A DNA stretch of 64,000 bases from Nansenia antarctica. Taxonomy: Eukaryota; Chordata; Actinopteri; Argentiniformes; Microstomatidae. Below are positions 47,076 through 64,000 of this stretch, in pieces (the first letter of the stretch is position 1; each line of letters starts with the position of its first letter). The DNA lies in the NCBI GenBank assembly GCA_963989245.1, contig OZ022358.1, positions 19,576,395 to 19,640,394 on the forward strand, read 5' to 3'. The notes below the pieces were generated by a model, which did not search any database, had not been told where the DNA came from, and worked only from the letters and a program-made list of their open reading frames with translations. The translations under genes and the position numbers were made by a program.

Positions 47076-47390
47076 CATTAGACTTATATAGCGCTTTTCT
47101 AGACAGTCAAATACGCTTTACAAACTGAAAAGATCGAGTAGTAATAATAAAAAGACACAAAAAATAGATAAAAGAAAGTATAGGGGCCTAATTAAGGTAG
47201 TGCTGGGGACACATGGGAGGGGGAGAGGGTTAACTGGTGAAGGCAAGCTTGAAGAGGTGGGTTTTGAGGGCCTGTTTAAATGTTGGGAGGGTGTTGGCCT
47301 GTCTGATGTGGTTGGGGAGGGCGTTCCAGAGGGACAGGGCCTTTTCAGCCGCAGCCCCGTCACCCCAGGTTAAGTAGGGCTAGCAGCCTT
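47047..47390 (-). mobile_element. L2/CR1-like LINE 3' end downstream of cpd
   Basis: Reverse of the copy at 12,240-12,600: minus strand reads GLRLKRPCPSG.. and, in another frame, the SLWNALPNHIRQANTLPTFK block, a short UTR and an (ATT)n tail at 47,047-47,075. Confidence 0.88.
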
Positions 47391-47979
47391 GTGACACTCA
47401 GGAAACCAGGCAGTGTTGAACATGTTCACATTATGCCGGCCATAAGACAAGACACAGGCTGTGTTCAGAATAGCATCCTAGCGTACTTACTATTCATACT
47501 AGTTGTGGTTGTGACATCATCACCTGGTGACTGGTAGTAAGAAAAGTGAGCTGAGTTTTATGCAGTTTTTTTGCCTTGAAATATAGCAGTTTTTGATCGG
47601 ACCACAGAACATCTAATGGCCCGTGGTCAACTAACTACAGAGGCTAATTCTGAGACGGTAGGACCTTTGAAAATAACCACGGACTACAATAAAACCATGA
47701 TACAAATTTGAACCAAGGGAAGCTAAAGAGCTAAGTGCTAGCATTAACATCATTAGCTTGTTCAAAAAAGACATAGCTGAGAACTCTGATGTCATCATGG
47801 AGGCCCAAGCCATTTCCAACCTAACTGAACAAGAAGCATTTTTCCAATGTGAAGATGAGCTTATAATACAATACCTGTGATACGTATTGGTATTAAAACC
47901 AAAAAGATCTACAAAGAGAAGATTCTAAGAGAGCACAGAGAGAGTCTTTTCTCTGACTACTATAGTTAACCAGAGAGAA

Positions 47980-48640
47980 GGGTGGAAGGCCTAATTTGTT
48001 ACACCCTCTACCCTACCGCCTGGCACACTGCCTTTTGTGCTGCTTTCAAATTGATAAGACTGAGGGGTGTCAACCATGGACAAGACTTGCATGATGAGAG
48101 GAAATTCTCCATCAACATCTACCATAATGGCACAGTATTGATACAAGGCCCAGAAAGCTACCTGACAGAGTTCCACTCCAGTTTTCCAACTTTTAAACAA
48201 CAAGCTGAGAGCTTCAAGTCAGAACCAGAGATACCCACCATGACGTGAGCTTAGAATGAGAAGGTTCTATCTCCGTTTCGGGTAGTTCAGAGATATTGAG
48301 CGTCAAAGTTTTTACATTCCATTATGTTTTATGAGATGGAACCTTTGTAGCCTATTTTATGAATTAAAACTTGATTGAACTCAAAAATGTCAACATTTTC
48401 AAAACAACACCACACAGGCATTAATAAACACCTAATGGATCAGATTATGTAAAAAACTCAATTTTGACAAAAATGGAGATAGAACCTTATAATTCTAACG
48501 TCACGATGAGCCTAAACCTCCCTCCACCGAGTCCACCCTGTCTCCTGAATGTCTCTCCCTTGACTTCAACACTCTGGAGGTTGATGCCCTGAGACTGAGA
48601 GACAACCTCACTCAGCTAGAGAGGAACTTTGTGTGTGCAT
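47980..48640 (+). pseudogene. Decayed retroelement-like ORF, split by a MITE
   Basis: An open + strand stretch (47,982-48,248) reads HTAFCAAFKLIRLRG... and INIYHNGTVLIQG; the phrase resembles ORF1-type proteins of fish repeats but is not firmly recognised. MITE copy 4 interrupts it after IPT, and the same frame quality resumes at 48,506-48,640 (PPSTESTLSPECLSLDFN, ALRLRDNLTQLE). No intact protein. Confidence 0.45.
48244..48505 (-). mobile_element. MITE copy 4 (262 bp), TSD ATGA
   Basis: Same family as 26,736, flanked by ATGA at 48,240-48,243 and 48,506-48,509. One 26-bp unit only. Confidence 0.93.
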
Positions 48641-49023
48641 ACTTGTACAGTGTAACGCTCTCGCATACTCAAATCTACGTCATATCTAGTATGAGTAGTA
48701 TTCTAGTTAGTATGCCATTTCGAACACAGCCATTGAGTATGTAGTACGCAGTATGCGAGCATGCCATTTCGAACACAGCCACAATGTCCAAACGAATTAC
48801 AGTAGCTAGGCCTATGCAATATTAAAAACCCTAATGGATGGGAACTATGAGAAGAACTGGAACTTGTGAACATTTTCATTAACAGAGAAAGTCGAAAATG
48901 ATTCTCAGAAGCGAATCTCCTCATCATTTTTATTTATACAACTGTGAACATTTCAAACCTGCAAACTGCGACACTTTAAATGAATGTGCAATAATACTAT
49001 GTGCAATATGACAACCCTCGTGT

Positions 49024-49272
49024 ACATAAGGTTCAGAGATAGGAAATGTTAGGATATTTATAGCATAGCATAGAGTACAGCACAGTGTTTTATTTGTATA
49101 GTATAGTATAGTGGATAGTGTAGCCTTTATTTATGTAAACCAGCTCTTTTTCCCTTCTTGTTTTTAGTATTTTTTTCCTAGAACCAGGGGAGCCCCCCCT
49201 CCCAAATTCCGTTGTATGGTACCTGTACTGTATTAATGACAATAAAGACCATTCATTCATTCATTCATTATT
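49024..49272 (+). mobile_element. Retroposon 3' end with (CATT)n tail, copy A
   Basis: A 245-bp sequence (ACATAAGGTTCAGAGATAGG ... GACAATAAAGACCATTCATT) that recurs nearly unchanged at 59,928-60,166. The terminal tetranucleotide repeat and AATAAA point to a LINE/SINE 3' end. Confidence 0.85.
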
Positions 49273-49422
49273 TGGTAATTTCTCGTGTTGTCCCACTCTC
49301 TCAAGATCAGGAATGTGCTGTTCTCACCATCCACCACACGGGGTCGCTGCTCGTCGCTTGTCAGTGAACAGAAACCAACAGAAACTTCCTCCTCCGGCCA
49401 CCATCGGGTGACGTGGGCAGAC

Positions 49423-57331
<7,909 letters not shown>

Positions 57332-57995
57332 TGGCTGGGCTGTTTGATAGACAGTATAACTGACAAATCTCAATCTGAGGACTGGAGGTTGCCTGAGTGT
57401 GAAGAAAAAAGATTGTGTGGTTGCTATGTCAATCATGCCTATTATTATGGTCTTATTGGAGAGAATCTGTTCTCACTCTCAGAATGGATCAAAGCAATAA
57501 CGCTACTATGAAAGTAAGGATACGTCATGTTGGTCGGGATCATGTGCCCTAGAACTATTGTCTTATTTTGATTTTGCAAATAGCCAAATGTGGGGGGGGG
57601 GGGGGGGATATGTTGATCTTGATGTGTTATGTTTGTCTTTGACTCCAGTGGATCTTGTTGCTCTGTACATTACTGTAAAAAAATGACCAGTGACTTTCAT
57701 AGCGTGTAGATGAGAGGATCTCAGTGAGTGGACCACGTCATTTCCTGTTTTAGTTTGAGTTGGACTATAAGTCTTATGCTTTGCTGTCTCGGGAAGAGAT
57801 GGGACGAAGAGGGGTGTTGGTGGAAACCCCTGAGAGGTTCTGTAAAAAGTGATTTGTTTTATTACAGCCTACACCAAGTCTTGCTCTAGAGAACAAAAGG
57901 ATGAAACAACTATTTATATTTTTATCTGTAAATTTGCATATTGCTCCATATGATTAATGTATTTTTAAAAATAAAGCTTTTTGAAATGTGGAGAA
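57332..57995 (+). other. gosr1: gosr1 3' UTR with AATAAA
   Basis: The poly(A) signal AATAAA lies at 57,970-57,975, followed 20 bases later by a GT/T-rich element. That gives a 3' UTR of about 660 bp. A poly-G tract lies at 57,592-57,607. Confidence 0.75.
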
Positions 57996-58089
57996 CCACA
58001 TTGTTTCTGTGTCCTTTGTAAGAGTGTATTGGAGGAGGGAGGGGTTGGGAAGGGATGAGCTTAAATCAACAGACACTCAGTTTTCCATG

Positions 58090-59253
58090 CTTATTCAAGT
58101 TTATTTCAGACGTGCAAAAATATGGCACAGGAAACCATTCTTACAAATGTACAAACATCAATAACAGAGTGCAGAGAAAAGTGCATACAGAGGAATGATG
58201 TAGTATTAAATGTTATCCGTACATATTTAGTTTTACATTATAAACCATGAATAGAGGTGTTAGTAGTAGCCTGATCTCCAGGGTTTAGGTTAGAATTGTT
58301 TGGTCCAGACATGAGTAATTATGACACTGTAGTGCAAGTTATTTTGAATATTTTCCATACAAAGACAAGCTTGCAAGCTGCATCGTGATGCCTCGCATCT
58401 TGCACAGCACATCTTATTTTTCTCAAGCAACAAGTACTTTAACACAAGAAAAACAGTGTATGGAATCAATAAATGAAAACACCCTTGACCAAACAGTACC
58501 TTGCAGTCTCATGCCATTTGTTTTTGACATATATATATTTTTAAAAAAGAATACCACATATAGGATTGTCCATAATTGTGACTTGTGAATCATTTAGCGA
58601 CCATCACTGAGGGTTCATACGGCATATTCACAAGCTATAGGCTAAACAAACGAGAAATATAGGAGTTCATAGAGGAGGCTTATAAAAACAGTTAGGACAG
58701 AGGTAGTAGCAGCCATATGTAGAAGTTGTACTGGACAAAACAAACACCTGCTTACTTATCGCCTATTCCACTCACTCTCAATGCCCACAGGTGCAGAGAG
58801 GACTAACATAAGTGCCATAGTCGTCCATGCTACAATACCCCTGAAAAGTTACATTGAAGCCGACTGTAGATGTTAATACCTGTATAATGATGTACCTAGT
58901 GATGTATGATGTAAGTTGATAACTCTAGGTTGCACTATGTGAATACAGGTAGAGTAGAGTTATTTTTCCTCTTGGTCCAGAAAAGCCATGAATACAGGTT
59001 CTTCCACAGTCCCTCTTCATACTTCTATTTCACTCTCTCCCTTATATTCTTTGGATGACAGAAAAGATTCTTTCAGGAGCTAAAATGGTAAAAAAAAAAA
59101 AAAACATTGATAAAATATCTTCATTCATGACATTTTCAGTGTTTTCTCTTTGGTGCCTGCTGTGTGCCTCAGATCCTCCTCTCTTCAGTGTACCTGTTTC
59201 ATTTCACTTCAGAAGACTTCTTGAAGATCTGGGACCACTGCATCCACACTGAT
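58090..59253 (-). other. trarg1 3' UTR
   Basis: Minus-strand AATAAA at 58,105-58,100 follows the trarg1 stop by about 1.15 kb; no other exon is visible. The gosr1 and trarg1 transcripts therefore end about 100 bp apart in tail-to-tail orientation. Confidence 0.6.
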
Positions 59254-60593
59254 TCACGACTCTGAGAGACAGAGTCAGAAAGGGGGACAGACATAAAGAT
59301 AGGGCGGGAGAGCAGGAACATCTTAATGTACTGTGCAGGCCCTGCGTGACATTCTATTATGGAGTAAGACAAGTTCATCTGCTTCTGGTTGTGTGGATGG
59401 CCATACCTGAGTACACTATGAAGAAAACGATGGCCACACCCAGTGCCATGGCAATGCAGCTCAGCACCAGAGAGAGACGCCCAAGTCTCTTTGCGCTGTC
59501 AACATCCCCTGTCTGGAGAACGGACCTCGACTACAGAGATAAAAAGAGAGAGAGAGAGGGATGGGGGGTGGTTAATTATCTCATACCTCATATTTAACTG
59601 ATGAGTGTGGGGGCTTTTCACATGCAGTGTTGCTGCTGTAATAAGAATTTTTTTTTTAGAACAAACCAGAGCACAGCACAGCCTATTAAATCAATCAAGT
59701 GTATTCCAATAGCTCTATTATTCACATTTAGCACTAGTTAACACCCTTTTTAAACGTGGCATGGCATGTCACACACACACGAGCCCTTTCTCTATTATAT
59801 CTCTCTAAGGTCTATACATAGGATAATGTACTGGCCTCAGAATTCAGATATTTGGTGTAGCCTATGGAATCCTGATGATGATTATTATGATATTGTTTTA
59901 AACCATACCATTGTCCCTGTGCGAGGTACATAAGGTTCAGAGATAGGAAATGTTAGGATATTTATAGCATAGCATAGAGTACAGCACAGTGTTTTATTTG
60001 TATAGTATAGTATAGTGGATAGTGTATATAGCCTTTATTTATGTAAACCAGCTCTTTTTCCCTTCTTGTTTTTAGTATTTTTTTCCTAGCACCAGGGGAG
60101 CCCCCCCTCCCAAATTTCGTTGTATGGTACCTGTACTATATCAATGACAATAAAGACCATTCATTCAACTTACCATGTGCGCATACCACAGCGCAAACAT
60201 GTTCACTGGAACGGCGGGACAAAAGCACGACAGCACTGCCAGCCACAGGTAGCTGGGCGGCTCGGCACCGGGGGGCACCAGGGAGGGCACGGGGCCGAAG
60301 CTAAGCCGGGATGGGGACGGGGAGACGGGTGGGGCGGCCGCGCCGAGGTGTCCCGCCGAGCCCGACCTCAACTGCAATACGTGTCCATTCTGGTCCGCAT
60401 CCAGAGAACGGATGCTGCCTCTCATGTCGAGGGAGAACGAGTCGGCCGGTTTGAGGTTGCTCTCCCCGGTGCCGGGCTCGGTGGTCGTGGACAAAAGTTT
60501 CTCCGTGTCCTGGAAGTCGGTGGGATCGGGATGCGATGCCTCCCGCTCGCCCAGGGCGGTCTTCTCAAACGCAGCATCCGTGTTTAGAGCCAT
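59254..60593 (-). CDS. trarg1: TRARG1/TUSC5-like dispanin membrane protein
   Basis: TRARG1 (TUSC5) is a dispanin/CD225-family protein that associates with GLUT4 vesicles and helps insulin-stimulated glucose uptake. Minus-strand exons: 60593-60174 (140 codons, phase 0), 59530-59407 and 59261-59254; 183 residues, near human TUSC5 (177). The cytosolic N-terminus has TEKLLS and LDADQNGH motifs, then a Ser/Pro-rich stretch. The CD225 domain follows: first membrane segment YLWLAVLSCFCPAVPVNMFA, loop SRSVLQTGDVDSAKRLGRLS, second segment LVLSCIAMALGVAIVFFIVY. The last exon adds only Glu-Ser and a stop and is the least certain part. The start MALNTD has a strong context (A at -3, G at +4); an in-frame ATG 22 codons upstream is less likely. 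PRRT2 and other CD225 proteins are alternatives, but the N-terminal motifs favour TRARG1. Confidence 0.82.
59928..60166 (+). mobile_element. Retroposon 3' end with (CATT)n tail, copy B
   Basis: Second copy of the 49,024 repeat, inside trarg1 intron 1 and antisense to it. Its tail ends only about 7 bases from the trarg1 exon 1 donor (exon edge at 60,174). Confidence 0.88.
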
Positions 60594-61145
60594 TGTGTAA
60601 AAATTCAGTAGTATTCCTCTACGGCCAATGTATGGAATAGTATGTTTCAAAAAATTCAATGTTTTATTGTGCAGTTTCCCAGAAGACGGTATCGGGACGT
60701 CCGACGTCAGACAGCTCGCATTGGGACAGTCATCAGCATCAATTCTCCACTGAATACATCACAGGATTAATGTATATAATCTGTTCCGATTAAGCAGCCA
60801 AATACTTTTACGACCAAGTTATTCAATCCCCGTCAATAAGGCAATATAGTTTAGGCCTTACTGATTAGCGCGATGTTTTCTCCGTAGCTCACTCTCCGCA
60901 CGTCTCGGTGGAGTGGAGCACACCCTCCCGTTTCTAACGGAAAAGCCTCCCTATGTATTGCAGCATCCCGTTAGTGTCTGTCTGGACCACTGCACTTCAT
61001 AAAGTGGGACGGATGACAGCGCAGCCACATCGGGTCTCGTTGGAGATGAATTTACGCGCGGTGCGTAAAAGCTCTCCGTTACGCATCAGGATCAGCGAGT
61101 AGCCTACACTAATAGTGAGAGTTAGTAAATGAAAGGTAAATAAAC
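60594..61145. other. trarg1 upstream region
   Basis: No exon seen on either strand. Presumed 5' UTR and promoter of trarg1 (transcribed leftward); moderately GC-rich around 60,890-61,080, without a convincing TATA box. Confidence 0.4.
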
Positions 61146-61340
<195 letters not shown>

Positions 61341-61666
61341 TGAGAGTAAGTCATGATCAGTTATGATCGAGACCGGATGTTCTGGTGTCATCATGTCAGT
61401 ATGTGTTCCCCCTCTATTAATTGTTTTAATTTAATTTAATTAATTTGTTTTAAGTGGTATAGAGCTCCGGACGTCGCGTCGCGTAACTTTGTTTACGGCT
61501 CCATATTGGCAGAGTAGAAACATATAGATGCCAGCAGCATCAGTGCCAGTGGCAACTTCAGACCATCGGAGTTTATGACCCACGGCACTTCACCGACCAG
61601 GACAAAGAACGCTACATAGATCAACTAAATAGATTGGACATCACCGACCCTTATAACGCCCCCTTA
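61341..61666. other. Unresolved stretch with a short open frame
   Basis: At about 61,530-61,670 the + strand reads, without stop, WQLQTIGVYDPRHFTDQDKE and RYIDQLNRLDITDPYN. It looks like a fragment of a coding exon but I do not recognise the family, and no splice acceptor is obvious. Confidence 0.35.
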
Positions 61667-61997
61667 TAACCTAACCTAACCTAACCTAACCTAACCTAAC
61701 CTAACCCTAACCTAACCTAACCTAACCCTAACCTAACCTAACCTAACCTAACCTAACCTAACCTAACCTAACCTAACCTAACCTAACCCTAACCTAACCT
61801 AACCTAACCTAACCTAACCTAACCTAACCCTAACCTAACCTAACCTAACCTAACCTAACCTAACCTAACCTAACCAGGGTTAGACCTAACCTAACCTAAC
61901 CTAACCTAACATAACCTAACCTAACCAGGGTTAGACCTAACCTAACCTAACCTAACCTAACCTAACCTAACCTAACCTAACCTAACCTAACCTAACC
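61667..61997. repeat. (CCTAA)n array, TTAGG-type
   Basis: About 65 copies of CCTAA with scattered CCCTAA units and two ACCAGGGTTAGAC interruptions. The pentamer equals the TTAGG telomere unit of arthropods, while vertebrate telomeres use TTAGGG. Located internally, so an interstitial simple repeat. Confidence 0.95.
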
Positions 61998-62106
61998 AGG
62001 GTTATGCGGAGGAGGAGGAGGGGAGGCCGGAGGAGGCGGTAGGACCGAGCCGGTAGGCTGGGCTCGGCAGGCGGTGTTACTTTAAATCATTCATCCCGTA
62101 TGGAGG

Positions 62107-62465
62107 GGAGAGTGGACGGAGGGGGTAAGGGTGCCTTCCTCACCCTCCCTCCCCTTCCCTCCCTCCACTCCCCCCTCCCTAAGGGTGCCTTCCTCACCCT
62201 CCCTCCCTCCCTCCCCCCTCCCTAAGGGTGCCTTCCTCACCCTCCCTCCCCTTCCCTCCACTCCCCCCTCCCTAAGGGTGCCTTCCTCACCCTCCCTCCC
62301 CTCCCTCCACTCCCCCCTCCCTAAGGGTGCCTTCCTCACCCTCCCTCCCCTTCCCTCCACTCCCCCCTCCCTAAGGGTGCCTTCCTCACCCTCCCTCCCT
62401 CCACTCCCCCCTCCCTAAGGGGGCCTTCCTCACCCTCCCCCCCCTCCACTCCCCCCTCCCTAAGG
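62107..62465. repeat. Pyrimidine-rich minisatellite
   Basis: About seven copies of a 43-55-bp unit containing CCTAAGGGTGCCTTCCTCAC and CCTCCCTCCACTCCCCCC. Confidence 0.95.
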
Positions 62466-64000
62466 GGAATGATTTTCTGTCATTGTGCGTGTCTGTCTGT
62501 CTGTACGCACAGAGCCACACAATAAAACCCGCTATCAATTGGAGATCACCTGCTCTTGTCTTCACTGGTAACATAAGCAGTTATGGAACTAAGTAGGAAT
62601 TAGAAGGGTAAAAGAGAACTGATAAAATATGAATAAAACATTAATGGAATGTAATAAAGATAAAGATTAAAAATAATATAATAATACAGTATGACGTCAC
62701 AAAGACATGTGGCAGGTCTCTTGAGCTGAGGGGCATGATTTATCCAAAACAAACCCAACCATGTCTGATGAAAACATAAAGAAACTATGGAAAGTAGGCC
62801 TATCAGGAATATCTTGCTTATTGTTTATGAACTTGTACATGAATAGGCATGTTTTAAAAAATAAAATCTGTTAGATTGAGAGATCATCCTTAGGAACCAT
62901 CCTTAGGAGTAATTTGTAATTACGAGTAATTTGTTGAGATATGAGGGATATAGGTCTCCCCCCCAAAAATATTAGTAGACTGCAAATGGTTCAGAATGCT
63001 GCTGCACGTGTCCTTACTAGGACCAAACCCATCACATCAGTCCTGAGATCACTGCACTGGCTCCCTGTCAGTTATAGAATAGACTTCAAGACTCTTTGAT
63101 CTAAATCACTCCACTGCCATGCACCCAAATACATTATGCTCATAAGACACACACCGGCTTGACCCCTAACTGGTCTAGTGGCACTGAACTTCTGATAGTA
63201 GGCCTACCAGAAGCCAGGACCAAGAGATATGGAGAATTTATAGATTTATAGAATTTATGAATTCTAAATAGAGTGCAAGAACGCATTTTGGAACACAGCC
63301 CAAGTGTCACTCACTCTTATTGTTATTTTACAATAGCCTAATGTTAATTATATTACTATTAACTATCTACTTTCTGTCAGATCGGGAACACTAACAAGTA
63401 AACGCTATCTGACACGCTATCTGACACTTTAAGGGTGAGGAAGGAGTTTCATCAGGCTCAACAGAATTTCGTCTAGTGTTTCGAATGATATAGCTAATAA
63501 TATAATATAGGCCGAGGAGCCTGCGCCAAGTCACTACACTGAAAAGTTCCACAAAGCTTATCATGACATCTAGTGGTAAAGTTTAGACATTACACAGCAC
63601 TGGTGATATCATGTACATTCTATATACATTGTAGAAAGTAGCCACAAAGGGGTGAAATTAGTGATGTCTCGCGACACGTCATACCAATAAAATACCTTGC
63701 TTGAGAAGAGCCCTCAAAAAAACAGAAATCAGTTTTTCCTTCAGATTTATTTTTTCATTTTCTACAATGTTGCAAGCTAGCATAGGCCAGAACCCTCCAT
63801 AGCCATTAAACAAGCTGTGTTTGACACTCTGGATTGTTGAGAGACGACATTAACCCAACGCTCAGTATAAAGGTGACCCAGAGAAAAAGGAAATCTCTTG
63901 GAAGATAGGTTCACAATTCCTATTGCCTTATTGTCTACACTTTCTGAAATTGCATCAGCAGTGTCTGAAGGATGACCCAGGCCATATTTGAGTTGCGGTC
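62466..64000. other. Right flank, only repeat fragments
   Basis: No host gene recognised. At 62,975-63,120 the + strand holds an L2-like LINE fragment (RLQMVQNAAARVLTRTKPIT, LRSLHWLPVSYRIDFKTL). A repeat shared with 53,610-53,760 lies at 63,630-63,785 (CACAAAGGGGT, ACAATGTTGCAAGCTAGC). Confidence 0.5.

Larger units (their letters stand above)
47458..48731. mobile_element. Putative 1.27-kb DNA element with inverted ends
   Basis: The left end GGCTGTGTTCAGAATAGCAT and the right end (48,710-48,731, inverse GGCTGTGTTCGAAATGGCAT) are inverted repeats, and CATACTA motifs follow in both. A second right-end-like copy ends at 48,781. Such 'GGCTGTGTTCGAAATGGCAT' ends are common in fish hAT-type non-autonomous elements (recall). 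I see no clear 8-bp target duplication. Confidence 0.6.

Noticed and set aside
61667..61997. Chromosome end (true telomere)
   Set aside because: Unique sequence continues for 2 kb to the right and the unit is TTAGG, not TTAGGG.

Overview
The window is vertebrate nuclear DNA, almost certainly from a teleost fish. The evidence is intron-rich genes with canonical splice sites, long (CA)n/(TC)n microsatellites, Tc1-like transposons, L2/CR1-type LINE fragments, tRNA-derived SINEs, a Ty3/Gypsy element, and a block of genes (unc119, cpd, gosr1) whose human counterparts lie together on 17q11.2. The species cannot be named from the sequence alone.

Layout: (1) 1-13,537, unc119 on the + strand, 5 exons, with a 10.1-kb first intron full of Tc1-like remnants, SINEs, microsatellites and a 210-bp palindromic element carrying TTAGGG repeats. 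(2) 13,538-20,450, no host gene recognised; a decayed Tc1-like element and a 5'-truncated L2-like LINE. (3) 20,452-29,570, a rearranged immune-type locus on the - strand. It holds an IFI27/ISG12-like gene whose last exons were tandemly triplicated together with a piece of the neighbouring LINE. A 27-bp minisatellite grew from its stop codon. Its 5' end runs into a gag-like reading frame that a LINE insertion interrupts. (4) 29,765-36,507, MITEs, an internally deleted Gypsy element with both LTRs and a 4-bp target duplication, and a second copy of the same LINE. (5) 36,621-46,823, a complete 20-exon carboxypeptidase D gene (1,352 codons). (6) 47,000-49,300, nested mobile elements. (7) 49,423-57,331, gosr1 (9 exons, 242 codons). 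(8) 59,254-60,593, a trarg1-like gene on the - strand, tail-to-tail with gosr1. (9) 61,146-64,000, simple repeats including a 330-bp (CCTAA)n array.

All exon chains given here were joined by reading frame and splice phase and stay open throughout. unc119 (lipid-cargo chaperone), cpd and gosr1 (Golgi/TGN membrane proteins) and trarg1 (GLUT4 vesicle regulator) are separate genes, not an operon. The most notable biology is the cpd copy: its three peptidase-like domains all appear to lack the residues needed for catalysis, including domains I and II, which are active in characterised vertebrate CPD.
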